Positions 1-12,861 are shown, counted from the stretch's first letter. The stretch: DNA of 64,000 nt from Erpobdella octoculata (GCA_963978895.1 OZ022241.1:17207341-17271340), one strand, 5' to 3'. The notes: generated from the sequence alone by a model not told the origin. Program-made: numbers and translations.

Positions 1-677
1 CTGACTAACGCCACACTAAACATTGTCAAACTGAATTGAATTGAATAAACACTCACAAATTATTAAAAATGCAATATTCCTAATTTTTTCAAGGAAGCAG
101 ACACTTTTCACAAGAGGTGGAGGGCAAGATTTGATCCGGGAAGCAGCTTGCCCCATCGCCCCCATCTGAACTTTACGTCTATCTCCTATGTCCTCCCTTC
201 TGGCTACGCACCTGTGTCCGTACTCCATTCTGTTCATCGTCGTCATCTCAAAAAATTGGCCCGTGCAGGGTTTTGCCAATTGAGCTCAATAAAATGTGCT
301 GCCACCTGAAAGAAGATCTGAAAGGTGTTTTATCAGTGCCAAAGAAATGATTAAAAATCAAGTCAATTAGTTGGAGACAGTTTTCAGTAAACATTTCAAT
401 GAACTGAGTTTCAATGTTTATTTGTTTAAAATGTATTTTTTTTTCTTATCAAGAATAAGCACTTAAATAAACGATCTCGAAACCAAATTAACTCAATTGG
501 TAAGGTTACTTAGGCTATAGCAATAATAACACGAATTTTGTGGAATATGTCAAGACAGTGTTATACAAAACATTAAAAAAAAAATAGAATACATGTTACT
601 GCTATAATTTAATTTTTAGAAGTTTTAACGTGGCATAATGCCAATCAATTTGTAGGCCACGAACTACAACAATGTCG
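1..677. other. Unassigned AT-rich DNA
   Basis: No convincing exon was found. Near 196-217 the minus strand reads like the terminal region of a GTAGCCAG-type DNA transposon, but no partner end or target duplication was seen, so it is not called. Confidence 0.3.
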
Positions 678-750
678 GTCTAGATAGCTCAGTTGGGAGA
701 GGATTAGACTGAAGGTCTAAATGTTCGCGGTTTAATCCCGGCTTTGGTAT
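678..750 (+). tRNA. tRNA-Phe-like sequence (GAA), probably pseudogene or SINE head
   Basis: The D-arm region TAGCTCAGTTGGGAGAG and a perfect five-pair anticodon stem (TTAGA/TCTAA) around loop CTGAAGG, with anticodon GAA, match the eukaryotic tRNA-Phe layout. A T-rich stretch that could terminate Pol III follows directly. The D stem has a GCTC/GAGG mismatch, only three of five T-stem pairs form, and the acceptor stem is poorly paired. A decayed copy or the head of a tRNA-derived SINE is therefore more likely than a working tRNA. Confidence 0.5.
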
Positions 751-923
751 TTTATTTTTTTCTCAGAAAAAACGTCGGCTGAATTTGATATTGTAATAAA
801 CTGTTTCAATTTAAATGTCTTATGGTTTTTTGTCACTACTTATTACTGAAACTGTTGTTAATCCTTAACTTCTGTAGATGGTACATTTTTCAGAAAACTC
901 CTTACTAATCAGTTTCTCCTCCC

Positions 924-958
924 GTGCCCCCCCGAAAAAATTTCTGGCTGCGCCACTG
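924..958 (-). mobile_element. Single terminal end of a hAT-like DNA element
   Basis: On the minus strand the stretch starts CAGTGGCGCAGCCAGAAATT followed by a C/G run. This matches the CAGTGGCG(G/T)A... ends seen at 7310, 24329 and 61655. No matching opposite end or 8-bp duplication was found, so this is a solitary end. Confidence 0.35.
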
Positions 959-1002
959 AGCCCGAGCTCTACAAAAACAAGCGCAATTTTCCCTGATACG
1001 AT

Positions 1003-1216
1003 TTTTTTATAATAGTTTATAGTCCTTTACACCAGGTGTTTTAAGACTCTAATGGCTGTATGTAGGAAGCACCTAAGTACTTCCAGTCGTGGATCAGAAT
1101 TTGATCATTTTTACTTTTCCCTCCTCCTTTTCCAGGCTTGGAAACTGGGTCGCAATTAAGGAGGCCTCCCTCATACGATTTTTTTTATTATAGTTTATAG
1201 TCTTTTACACCATGTT
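1003..1216 (+). repeat. Copy of a ~165-bp dispersed repeat (one full, one partial unit)
   Basis: The stretch opens with TTTTATAATAGTTTATAGTC and contains the phrases CACCTAAGTACTTCC, TGATC and CCTCCT...CCAGGCTTGG. A second truncated unit restarts at about 1176. The same order of phrases recurs at 23926-24090 and, as a tandem pair, at 48793-49125. Confidence 0.6.
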
Positions 1217-4200
1217 TTTTAAGACGCTACCTGATACGAATTTTAAGCCTCCTAATATGCAAGTCTGCGCGCAAATATTCAAATCTGGCAGCTTGATTGG
1301 CTGCAACAACAAAACAAGGTATTAATACGCGCCTATTAAAATGTACAGCTTATCGCATCTCCTACTAACTACCTAAGCTAGGAACTATAATATACACAGG
1401 GCTAAGCAATGGCATGCACGCTGCATTTAACGCGGGCGTGACAGGTGCCTTACAAAAATAACTTTTACTTGTATTTTTTAGCAATCTGAATATTTTGACT
1501 TGAACGTCAACAAACACTTTATTGAAGTTTCTACTTCAGGATTTTTCTCGGACGTAAAGAAGCTGAACACATTATTGAACAAAATATTAATTAGAATTAC
1601 GTGGATTTATTGAACAAAATATTAAGTAGAATTACGTGGAATTATTGAACAAAATATTAAATAGAATTACGTGGAATTATTGAACAAAGTATCAAGAGGA
1701 ATTACATTAAAATTTACAGCTTATCGAGTATCAAGAGGAATTACATTGGAATTGCTTGAAGTTTCATCTTAAATTTATATTTTATTTACTGATATCTAAT
1801 TCTTCTAACAAAGCAATTTAGAATCTCTAAATATTCACAATTTCATCAAATTTTTTTTCAAATTCTGAATAAACAGCATTTTTATCAACAACATTTATAT
1901 TATAGTATTTGATATTTTGATATTAATCATGAGGTTTCGTCAAAATTAAAAAAACACAAAATGCAACAACAAAGAGACAATTAGTTTCAAAATTTCCGAA
2001 AAATGTGTCACTTCATGGCATATACTATATTGTCTTCAATATACGGAAATGGAATATCTGAAAACATTTGGTTAGTAATTTGAAATACATTTTTTGATGA
2101 TAATAGTGATAGATAATTCTGATTTAATAAATGGTAAATGCTGTGTAAGTAAAATGATCGAGTTAAGAAAATTTATTTGCACTTTTTTATTAGACGATTT
2201 AAAATCTAGAAATTACCATAATCTTTCTTTGTTGGTATAGAGTTTTCTATCAATTTAGGTTTTCGTATCTTTCTTATCATGAAAAACGCTAAAATTATAA
2301 AGAAAATCCAATTTAAAATTGTTCAAGCTTACAAAAATAATTTTAATTGTTGATAAATAAAATATTAGAAACCTGGGTGTTCTTTTTTCTGAACAATTTT
2401 CTGTTTTATTAAATCTACCACCCTGATGTCACTAAAGTTGTTGACCAAGCCTGGTCTTTCATCTATTGAATGAAAGAACAAAATAATTAATATTTTCAAC
2501 TGAAATAACGTTAAGCATCATCAATATAAGGTTTAATTTAAATAAACACAAAGTGTAGCAAAAAAGTGCAATTATAATTTAAGTAAATTTATTCAGTTTA
2601 TTTCAGATATCGACTTCAAATTGCGATTTCTCTCGCTGTTTCACCGGCTCAGATTTTCAGATTGAACTTTTAATACATTATTTGTGAATACTTATCTTCT
2701 TGTGCAAATGAACTTTACAAGGATATTCGGAGTAAGATTTAAAATAAAAATTCAAATTTATTTCGTTTAGGAATTACAAATTATTTCAAAAACTTGATTT
2801 AAAAATGTATTTAATCATAAGAAATCACTTTTTCACCTGGAGCTTGTTGACAGCACGCAAAAGTAGTTATTACAGTTAGATAAGTCAATGCTACAAAACA
2901 ATACATTCTTAACGCACATTTTGAGTTTTTCATTTCTTCAATTTCTTCTATGAGGACGCACCGATTAGTCAAGAAAGGCAGATTTATATTTATATATCTT
3001 TGAACTTTTGCAATATTATATTTATTGTTTTTTTACACTTGACGTTTTATTTGCATAGTTATTTCAACATATTTTCAGATTTAAAGAATGGCTCCTACAT
3101 TGTGTACGTATCACTAATAAGAAATAAAAAATTGCGAGCAAAAAAAGCTATTTTAGTTTTAAGTGAAAATTAAAAAAAAACATTTATTTGAAATATTTTC
3201 GTCGAACTATTTATTGTCTATGCTAATATGCTCGTTGTTTATGTAACAGAATGTGGCCTACACAATCGATTATATAAAAGTGTGTTTTTAAAAAACTTTG
3301 TTTTTTGATTCAATTGTTAAAGTGTTTCACATGATAACATATGCAATATTAGAAAAAAACGTACGTATGTTTATTTCGAGATTTTTTAAAAATCTTTTCG
3401 TTGTACTACTGAGGTCCACTCTATTGAAAGAAAACTGCCAGAAACTTCAAATTACTTGGTCCCGAAGATTTGGAGAGGAAGAAAAAACTAAAATAATTCA
3501 AGTTTTTTTAATAAATCATGAAGAAGGTGATTTAATCTAGATGCTTGAATAATACAAATTCTAACTTGAGTTTTTTTCTTTGTTCTATTTTTGAGCAGTT
3601 CATTACAAACATGAGAGATTCCAGGAGATGACAACTTCACGTCGCGGCTTCCTCCAATCAGTTGCAGCTAACTTCATTTACCGGGGTCGGCCAGCGTCAT
3701 AAGAATTAGAACCTCAACCTACCAACATCTGATCCCATATGTGGCCGGGCTGAGTGGTTAATGATGTACAAGCACGGCTTGCTTGCGTTGAAAAAGAGCA
3801 TCGGCTGATTTATTTTGTTTTGCAATAATTATTACTTCCGACCTTTTCTGACCTTTTTTCACGTTCAGACGGTCATAGAAAAACACTACACAGCCAATTT
3901 TGGGGATGTATAGCATAGGCTATTCTAAGGAATATTTAATAATACACAGTTTTTGTGTGTAACCCCACAACGTGGACGAAGTGAGCAAAGCAAGCCATCC
4001 ACGATTAGGGGGTCTGGGGGAACAGCTGCTACCCCTTTTTGGTAGCATTTGGGTGTGAATGGAGCCCATATTTGGATACTTGAAGACTTGAACCACTATT
4101 TTCCACCTCCAACAAAAATGTAAAAAATATCAAATTATAGCTAATATATCAAAACAATTATAATGGGCCTGTGCATTTCAAATTTTGCACTTTGTTGTTT

Positions 4201-5336
4201 TGCTGAAAATGGGCTTATTATAATTTTTTAAGGAAACTTTTCATTATAAAAATGCTAAAATTATATTACTGAATAATAATTTTTTTGCCAGTAGATTAGA
4301 GTAGATTAGTAGTCTATAATAGTATATACACAGGCTAACACAGGGGTGACCCCTGACCCTGTTGTATTGAAATGTAATTTATAATTTGAAAAGTACCATT
4401 AAATTAAAAGTGTCAAATTTAATGAACAGACTGCTTAAAAACCAATTTTCTCAGAATCCTTTTGTTTTGGCTTTTTCAGTTTGTCAGCTTATGCTGAATT
4501 TGCTTCTGCGAACATTGACGAGAACCATTTCTGTTGTTTGTGTTTTTTTGGTTCAACATTACGCCTATCTTTTTTCTAGTTTGGAATACTAATCTCCAAT
4601 GTGGCATTTATTAAGTACCTAATGACATTCAAAACTGACTGCAACTATTCACTTTTTTAAAACTTTTTTTCCAGTTTGGAATACAAATCTCCAATGTGGC
4701 ATTTATTAAGTACCTAAGTACAATTTAATACTGAGTGCAACTGAATGCTTTTCTCCAGTGTGGATTACAGATTACAGTGTGGATTATGTGACATTTAGCA
4801 ATTAAGAACAGTTCAACACTAACTGCATCTGATGGCCAACCCCCAGTGTGGATTACATCATTACAATGTGAAAGTTACTTCCTAAGGAAAAACATTATTC
4901 TACAATTTCATACTTTAATAGGAGAAAAAGTTGAAAAACTCTTTTCTATTATCTAATGTATAAGTTTTTCATATTGATGAATGATGATTGACGAATATTA
5001 GTTAAGGTACCTTTTTGTCCTCTTTCCAAAAAAAATCGTCTATTTTTGGGGTGCTTTAGCACGCTTCATAATAAAATTTTCTACTAGTTTGTGTTGTAAA
5101 GTAAGTAAAATTATTTATAAATAATTATTTTTAAACATTAATTTCATAAATATAAAATTATTTAATACTTATAAGCATAACGCAGTAGACGATGACGATG
5201 CAGTGCAGACGAAGGCGTGCGCTCATGACTAACAAGAAATCGAAAAACAAAAAGTGAATTTAAGTAAATAGGTACTATATAGATCTATTTTTAGAATACC
5301 GTTATTTGAATAAAATACAAGACAAGTTATATTTTA
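1217..5336. other. Gene-free AT-rich region with minor repeats
   Basis: No exon could be supported. About 1566-1700 holds three to four copies of a ~40-bp unit containing GAATTACGTGGA. About 4560-4850 holds loosely repeated phrases around CCAATGTGGCATTTATTAAG and CAGTGTGGATTAC. Short open frames at 3298-3540 and 4386-4592 are AT-driven and lack any recognisable domain. Confidence 0.35.
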
Positions 5337-5759
5337 TCTATATATATAAAAATGAATGTTTGTATATATGTATATATGTATATATGTATTTATGTATGTT
5401 AATGTCCTTTGTGCATTGCTACACCATTCATCCGATCGTAATGAAATTTTCACACAACCTTGAGAGTCAATGGAAATCAAAAATAAAAATTTTTTTTTGA
5501 AATCCGTCACAAAATGAGCGGAGCGGAGCGGGTGAGCGAGCGGGAACTATATATATATGTATGTGCGTATGTATGTGTGTATGTATGTATGTGTATGTGC
5601 ATGTATGTGTGTCTGTGTGTGTGTTTATGTATGTACTAGCGGAGATACCCGGCGTTGCCCAGGTTTTTTGAGGTTTTTCTAATGTTTGTCTCTTTCTCTC
5701 CCGTTTCCTTTCCCACCTGCTTTCCCACTCCTGTTAGCTTTTCCGTTTTCGGTCGTTTT

Positions 5760-5965
5760 CCCACTGCCGGTCGCTTTCCCGCTCCCGGTCGCTTTCCCGC
5801 TCCCGGTCGCTTTCCCGCTCCCGGTCGCTTTCCCGCTCCCGGTCGCTTTCTCGCTCCCGGTCGTTTTCCCGTCCCGGTCGCTGCCCCGTTCCCGCTCACG
5901 TTTGCTCTCCCATTCCCGCTCACGCTTGCTTTTCTGTTCCCGCTCGCTGTCCGTTCCGGGTGCTT
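5760..5965 (-). repeat. 18-bp minisatellite, antisense arm
   Basis: About six copies of an 18-bp unit (plus strand CGCTTTCCCGCTCCCGGT), then degenerate copies with CGCTCACG. It is the inverse complement of the array at 6120-6540 and makes up the left arm of a very long imperfect palindrome inside the Helitron-like element. Confidence 0.85.
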
Positions 5966-6001
5966 TCCCGTTTCTATAATAGACAAACTAACCCACAAAC
6001 A

Positions 6002-6005
<4 letters not shown>

Positions 6006-6053
<48 letters not shown>
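6006..6053. repeat. (TA)n microsatellite at the palindrome centre
   Basis: Pure alternating TA of about 48 bp lies between the two inverted minisatellite arms. Confidence 0.95.
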
Positions 6054-6057
<4 letters not shown>

Positions 6058-6119
6058 TAGCAAATCTATTTTGCGTTTTATAGGCTAACAGAAGTTATGA
6101 AAGAATGTAAAAGAGAAAA

Positions 6120-6540
6120 TGAGCGGGAACGGGAACGGGAACGGGAGAGCAACCGTGACCGGGAATGGGAGAGCAAGCATGACCGGGAACGGGAGAGCAA
6201 GCGTGAGCGGGAACGGGAAAGCGACCGGGAACGGGAAAGCGACCGGGAACGGGAAAGCGACCGGGAACGGGAAAGCGACCGGGAACGGGAAAGCGACCGA
6301 GAACGGGAAAGCGACCGGGAACGGGAAAGCGACCGGGAACGGGAAAGCGACCGGGAACGCGGAAAGCGACCGGGAACGCGGAAAGCGACCGGGAACGCGG
6401 AAAGCGACTGGAATCGGGAGAGCAAGCTTGGAAGGAAACGCGAGCAAGAGAGAAAATCGATAACAGAACTTCTGAGCGGGAAAGCGACCGGGAGCTGGAA
6501 AACGACCGAGAGCGGAAAAGCGACCGGGAACGCTACGAAA
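6120..6540 (+). repeat. 18-bp minisatellite, sense arm
   Basis: About a dozen units of GGGAACGGGAAAGCGACC, with degenerate units at both edges and three units carrying an extra base (GGGAACGCGGAAAGCGACC). The extra base shifts frame, which argues against coding. Confidence 0.9.
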
Positions 6541-7271
6541 ACGGGAAAGTGGAGAAGGGAACGGGAGCGAGAGAGACAAACATTAGAAAAACCTCTAAAA
6601 ACCCCGGGCAACGCCGGGTAACCCCGCTAGTTGCTATATAAATTGATGTTTTTGCACTAATTAATAATTATTATTGGGTTTAAAATGTTAAAAATGCAAT
6701 TGAAAATTAACAATATTAAAATATAACATATTTAATAATACACAATTTCAAATTTAAAAATGCACAAATTTTTTTAAAGATACACACTTTGTGTATTAAT
6801 ACACAGTTAAAATAGCCTATGATGTATAGCCCCAAAAGTTAGACTTTTTTCAAGCATATTCTTATCTCGCATTTGTTTTTTTTTCGTGTTTAAAATATAG
6901 ACCACCTTACCAGCAACATTATATCAAAAAGGTAATGAAAAGATATTGAACAAATTTAATTGACAATTTTATTTATTTGAATGTTAGAATAATCCTTTGA
7001 TGTCAAGATGCATTCCAGCGCTACAAAATCTACAAAGGTTCCACTGTAATCTTGCTGTGAATGTGGAGTAGAACAAGTGCGAAAAAACGATTTTTCCGCA
7101 GGTGCTTCGCAGCCATATTTTGAGGCGCCTAAGCGCGGATAAAGTCTGGATTAGTGAGTCTGTAAGTTTTTTGTAGCCACTTCTTTGGGCCAGTTTTTGT
7201 GCCATTTCCCCATTTCCTGTGACCATGTCTCAGGATAAGCAAGATCTGGCTTTAAAAACCTCAACTAAAAA

Positions 7272-7310
7272 AATTCGGGCCCCTTTACGAAATTTCTGGA
7301 TCCGCCGCTG
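7272..7310 (-). mobile_element. Single hAT-like terminal end
   Basis: Read on the minus strand it starts CAGCGGCGGATCCAGAAATT, then GGGGCCCG. It resembles the end at 61655 (CAGTGGCGGATCCATATGGG). No partner end was located. Confidence 0.35.
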
Positions 7311-7779
7311 AATGGGAGGTTAGCCGTTGGAATTTTGTTTCTATCACATAGAAAAAATGAGATAACGCTGGGTTTTATTTTGAAACCCCTATCAACTATC
7401 ATGGATTTTTCACTTCTCCCTTGGTCGTATATTTGAGATGCAAAAGTCAACTAAGCAGATGATTTAACTTTAGAACAATTATCAGCTGTAAACAATATAT
7501 AAGCAAGATAAGAAAAAGTTGTTTTTGAATAGACACATAGTTTTGTTTACATCTATAATAAATATTTTTATTTTGTAGTGAATTTTATTTATGATAGTTT
7601 TTAAAATTCAATAAAAAATACATAAGCGTTTTTAAAACAATTGTTTGTTTAAATTGTCCAAGAATGTAAGCAAAATCTGTATTAGTTGATAAAGCAAAAA
7701 CGCTGGGGATTCTTTAGAAAAAATTTTAGTTCTCAGAGTAACACTAAATATCTGCCAGCCCTTAGTGAAAAATAAATTT

Positions 7780-9520
7780 TAAGATAGCAATTCAATGATG
7801 AAAACATACAATACAAAAATTGAAAGCATCAGATCTTCTAACAATAGTCAAACCCCCATTTTTTCTAAATTCTCTACTGAAACTTTTACTTTTTTCTCTC
7901 CTATTACACTTGACTATCTTACTAAACTTATTAACTCTATGTCTTCTTCTACTTGCTCTTTGGATCTCATTCCTACTACTATCTTTAAAGAGCTTTCTTC
8001 TGTTCTTTATCCAATTTTACTTGATTTAATTAATCTGTCTTTATCTACATCTGTGTTTCCCTCTGTTTTTAAGTCCTCTTTTATTATCCCTACTATTAAA
8101 AATGCCTCTCTTGATCCTTCTTTTCTATCTAGCTATAGGCCTGTCTCTAACCTATCCTTTATCTCTAAAATTATGGAAAGAGTTGTGTATGAGCAAATAA
8201 GTGCTTATCTAACTGCTTTCTCACTTCTTCCCTCTTCTCAATCTGGCTTCAGACCTGGCCACTCTACTGAAACTGCTCTACTTAAGCTTCATAATGACCT
8301 CATTGTTTCTTCTGACTCTGGCCTCTCTACCCTTCTTCTTTGTCTTGATTTTTCATCTGCATTTGATACAGTTGATCACTCACTGTTGTTGGATGTACTT
8401 GATAAATCTTTTAATATAACTAACGATGCTCTCCGGTGGATTAAATCTTATCTATCTGGTAGATATTCCTATGTTTCTATTGAATCTTCTAAATCTACTC
8501 CTGTATCTTTGAGCTACGGTGTCCCTCAAGGGTCTATTCTTGGTCCTTTACTGTTTATTTTCTATACTTCTGAACTTTCTCATATTATATCTTCTCACTC
8601 TCTCAATAGCCAAATGTATGCTGATGACTCTTATGTCTATTCTACTTTCTCTAACTCTTCTCTTGAGTCTGTTCTTAATAAAATAGCTGCCTGCCTTCAA
8701 TCTATTATATCCTGGAGTTCTTTTATGTGTCTTAAACTTAATCCTGACAAGTTTGAACTAATCTATTTCAACAAGTCCTCTAAATCCCTAAATCCTCTTC
8801 CTTTCGTTTTGCCACCACCATCTTCTTTTTCCATTTCTCCTTCTCCCTTGATTCGTAGCTTAGGTTTTCTCTTTAACTCTAACTTGTCGCTAACCCCCCA
8901 AATTACTTCTGTTACTAAATCCTGCTACTTTCATCTTCGCCGTATTAAGCAGCTTCGTCCACTTCTGGATGATCCTTCGCTGCAACTTCTAGTCTCTTCT
9001 CTTGCCCTGTCTCGAATTGACTACTGCAATTCTCTATACTATGGTCTTCCTGACACTACCCTCTCTCTAAAGCCTTCAACTCAGCTGCTCGCTTAGTTTC
9101 TCGCACCTCCTACTCCTCTCACATATCTCCATCTCTTGTTCTTCTTCATTGGCTTCCTCTCAGATATAGGGTGATTTTTAAAATCTGTTTAATAATGTAA
9201 AAAATAAAAAATTGCCTTTCTCCTCTCTACTTAACTAATTTAATACATATCCCTCCTAAGTCCGGTCTTCGTTCTTCTTCTCGTAATCACTCTCGCATCT
9301 TCACTATTAAGCATTCTTTTGCTAAACGCTTTTTCTCCTACTCTGGTCCCTGTCTCTGGAACTCTCTTCCTTCTTCTCTTACTAACTCTACTTCTCTCAC
9401 AGTTTTCCGTCGTGGACTTAAAACATATCTGTTTAATAAGTTCACGACCGAGCGCTATCGAGCGCTATTGAACACTGCGGAAATAGCGCTATATAAATAA
9501 TTGATTGATTGATTGATTGA
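7780..9520 (+). mobile_element. L2/CR1-like non-LTR retrotransposon, 5'-truncated, decayed ORF2
   Basis: A reverse transcriptase frame from about 7795 to 9096 shows the standard RT blocks in order: SYRPVSNLSFISKIMERVV, SGFRPGHSTETALL, LLLCLDFSSAFDTVDHSLLL, GVPQGSILGPLLF and the YADD catalytic motif. After a frameshift near 9070 the ORF2 C-terminus continues (LVLLHWLPLRY, GPCLWNSLPSSL) through an in-frame TAA at 9198. The 3' end GCGCTATATAAATAA followed by (TTGA)n at 9499-9520 is typical of L2/CR1 elements, which end in short tandem repeats rather than poly(A). No endonuclease domain remains. The copy is dead. Confidence 0.9.
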
Positions 9521-12500
9521 ACATTGAAAACGGCACTGTCTAACAATTAACCTGTATAAAAACGCATTCGATGGAAATTGCTGCTTGAATGCACTGATGA
9601 CAACTACACGCACTTAAATATTCTGCAGTTTTTCATACATTAACTGACTGTCATCTACCAGGACCAGCTGTGGTTTTTTTACTGCACTTTCCCACTTCAC
9701 TGTCCCGATTACTTCTGATGAGTGGTCTGTATATTCGGCGAGTATATTCGATAAAAGCACATTCCTGAACGCAACAAAACATTTAAAAATCAAACTATTA
9801 ATTTTTTAAATACATAGTTATGTTTGTTGATATATGGTTATAAAAATATGTCAAATAAGATATAGATAAATCTTTTTCTTGCAACAAATCAAAAAAGATT
9901 ATAGGTGTGTTGGAGGTGATACTGATGATGATAGTTTAGGTGGGTGTATGATGGTGGTGTTGGGAGAGAAGTGATGGGCAATGATGATGGTGATAAATAC
10001 TACGGTAATAAAAGTGATAGTGCTGATGATAATTATGAAGATGGTGGTTGGTGATTGTGATGTTGCACTGTTGCTGAAAAGAATAAAAATTTGAAGAACG
10101 TCTGCAAAGAATGCAAATGGTCCAAGAAACACGCATGAAATTTTAAACGCCCGTCAGCAACACCGTGTTGAAATAGCAACCAGCATTCCAAATATAAGGC
10201 ACTGCTTACAAATCAGTTGCAACTTTAAGAGAGCTACAATTGCTTACTTTTTACAAGAAAAATTAGTTTATTATAAACGTAATTTCACAAACTTGTATAA
10301 TAAAAAGTTGAGAAACAAAATTGTCGACTTCATTGAAACTTGATTCGAAGTTTGTTTTGGTTTTACCTTTTCGTCTTAAATTGGCAGGTATTTTTTAATT
10401 GATCATTGAACTTGTAGATTTTTAAAGAATTATATTCAGCAATCAAGTAAACCATTTGATAATTGATTGTTTTGACAAATATCTGTAGAATAACTTTCAC
10501 AAACACTACACAAGCCGAAGACATGTGTTTCTGTAGATTTCAAATCTGGTTATTTTGAATATGTAGATTAACAATTTTTTATGTGAGCGAGTTGAATGAG
10601 TTGACTAAATAAGGTTTTACGTTAAGTTTATCATGTTGATGAGAAAGTTCATTTGCAAGTTCTTTTTTTTAGAAAACAACTGCAAGTTTTTATTGTTCTG
10701 TTTCGATAAATTAAACATCGATCAAAACTGTTGCATATTTTATTATGACAAACCAACAGCTATTTTCAATGGAGTTATTTGTCTGCAATTTACACATTTA
10801 ACCTATCCCAAATATTTATTTAATAAATTGGGTAAAAATAAAGCAATGGCAATTGTTAGTTTAGAATGCGCCTTCATTAGCCATGGTTCTTCATGCGTAT
10901 CAAATCAACATCAAATACCAATCCAGAACTTTAGTTAACGTGGACGCAATATGGCATCTCATTTTCACTTACACAACATAAAAAAAAAATAAGATACTAT
11001 GATCAGTGGTCCTTCATTAAAAACCTTTGTATTTAAATATATGCAATATGTGAATATCTTGTTATAGCTTTATGCATCTTTTCTATTGCCATATGAAATT
11101 GTTCGTATAAGCGGGAAGGTCGCATAATGCATTTTCTTCAGAAAAACAAAATTTAGCAAAGATTAATCCGAAGTTTTCCTAATTAGTGGTTCATACCTTT
11201 TGTGCTAGGGTTTTTGGCGCCCGGAACCAAGGTCTAACAGATGCGCTCCTAGAAATTTCCATCTGTACGCGTTTCCTCTAAAAAATAGCTGATGACCGGG
11301 TGGAGTCACAAATACCTTTTCCAAAAAACTTTCCAAAACATCGTGCACTTTTAATTTTAACAATAGCTGATAAGTGGATGGTAGTCGTAGGAACTTTTTC
11401 CAAATATGTTGGTGCTCCTTCTAAAAGGCTTTTGGTGTTCCTTTCAAATGGTCCCCGGGACACGTGTTCTTCCTGACCCCTAGCTACACCTTTGAAAAAA
11501 TGTTGGTAAAGTGAAGATTTACAACACATACATTTTTGTGTGCAAATGCATGGCGCCCCTGCTCTCAGAATTCTGTATAAGTCCCTGATGAATGTTAACC
11601 ATAATGCTGAATATGACAACTTATGTAATCTGAAATAACTACTAGTGAGCCACACTAAAATTGTCATTTCTCGTCTGAGAAAAGAATCTTTTAAAAATGT
11701 ATAAGTTCACCAAGTCATTTAATCTGCAACTGCAATTTTGTCATTATTACTTATGTAGTGTGATTGGCATATGTTGTGATATCATCTGTTTAATAATAAC
11801 AATATTAATACTTCACTATAGAAGCAGTTTGAATTTTTGAATTTAATTGACAACAGAAAAGCTTTAACACTGAACAGGAATGACAGTGATTTTGACAGCT
11901 TAATCAACATTAAAACTCTAATAGTTTAATAGCAGCCATTACTTTGTGATTAGAAAGTAGCTTGTACATTTTTTTATTCAACATTCTATTGTCATATTTG
12001 TTTAATTAGAGGTAGGTGTTCAGTTTTTGAAATAATAGCAAACAATAATTGGAAACTCTTTCTAGATTGAATAAATTGCATGTTTCATTGTACGGTAACA
12101 TGCAAGCATCGGGGAAAAATTAGCAGTATGGAAGCGCCGTTAAAATAAGTCTAAATTATGAGCATTTATCGAACAAAGCATCAAAAAAAAACAAAAACAA
12201 AAACAAAACTTTTTTGTCTTTGTGTTTTTTTCTATACACTTTTACTTAACTTCCCCGTGGAGTTAATCTGCTGAAATTTTCTATGCGTATTAGTTTTTGA
12301 TGATAATATTTAATTTGATTATCAAAGATGAAGTACTTTAAAGGTTTTTTTTTTATTAATTCCGTTGGGGCGCACATTTCTTTTTGCATTAATGAGGATA
12401 GTAAATAAGTTTTTTCTTGTCTGTTTTCCACAACCCAATAAGAATAAGATACTTTTCCTAATTTGTAATAGGAATATTACACTTTCATCGAGTCCTGGTA

Positions 12501-12670
12501 ATAAAAATGCACTGACTGTTTTTGACAAACTTTACATCTAACTATTTTTTATATTTTAAAGAGCAAGATATAATTTCATGAGGAATTAACTATTCTGAAA
12601 AAATGTGTGCAGTAAAAACAGATCTGGTGTGTACCTAATGCAGATATTTCCTTATCCATTTTATCCGCAG
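9521..12670. other. Unassigned AT-rich region
   Basis: 9905-10060 is an imperfect (GATGGT)n-like stretch. An open frame at about 10675-10938 sits behind a TTTTTTTTAG acceptor-like sequence but shows no domain. 11270-11480 carries two diverged phrases around TAGCTGATGACCGGG. Nothing else is supportable. Confidence 0.3.
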
Positions 12671-12861
12671 TACATTTGAGTGCACTTGTTGGGCCATACG
12701 ACAATGGCCCTGTTTATCAAAGCAGCTTTAACTCAATATCTTTGAAATTTCCAGCCAAAGGTTTAACACAAGAAGTCTTCAAAAGTGCTCCAAACCGTAT
12801 AACTTTTATTTCATATGTCTTTATAGATCATTCTGGTTCAAATGCAAATGAACTTTTGACA
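12671..12861 (+). CDS. Candidate internal exon of unknown extracellular protein (partial)
   Basis: An acceptor-like TTTATCCGCAG precedes 191 bp of open frame, followed by a possible GACAA|GTATTT donor. The peptide has the segments SFNSISLKFPAKGLTQEVF and NRITFISYVFIDHSG. Alternating beta-strand-like hydrophobics ending in an FxSYVF pattern are reminiscent of GAIN-domain exons of adhesion GPCRs, but that is only a resemblance. No neighbouring exon was found on this strand, so it could be an exon of a gene with very long introns, a relic, or chance. Confidence 0.25.

Larger units (their letters stand above)
5337..6630 (+). mobile_element. Helitron-like non-autonomous element with internal inverted copy
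   Basis: The element begins A|TCTATATATATAAAAATGAA and ends with a hairpin (CCCGG GCAACG CCGGG), eight spacer bases and CTAG|T. This is the classic Helitron layout: 5' TC, 3' hairpin plus CTRR, insertion between A and T. A second 3' end lies inverted at 5637 (CTAGCGG...ACCCGGCGTTGCCC), so an inverted copy (about 6053 to 5637) appears nested in the outer one. Both halves carry an 18-bp minisatellite in opposite orientation, separated by (TA)n. No Rep/helicase ORF is present, so it would move only in trans. The arginine/glutamate-rich frames across it are minisatellite artefacts. Confidence 0.55.

Noticed and set aside
3740..3790. GTGGCCGGGCTGAGTGGTTAAT as a tRNA-Ser or SINE A box
   Set aside because: No B box or cloverleaf follows at a suitable distance.
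3298..4592. Two short plus-strand frames (80 and 68 codons)
   Set aside because: Low-complexity, hydrophobic AT-rich translation with no supporting signals.
5636..6621. Overlapping Arg/Glu-rich and Pro/Phe-rich frames on both strands
   Set aside because: Products of the inverted 18-bp minisatellite; single-base unit insertions shift frame, which selection on protein would not allow.
10633..10938. 101-codon frame behind an acceptor-like TTTTTTTTAG
   Set aside because: AT-driven composition, no recognisable domain and no partner exon.
11278..11667. 129-codon minus-strand frame
   Set aside because: No domain or splice context; contains repeated phrases suggesting transposon-derived spacer.
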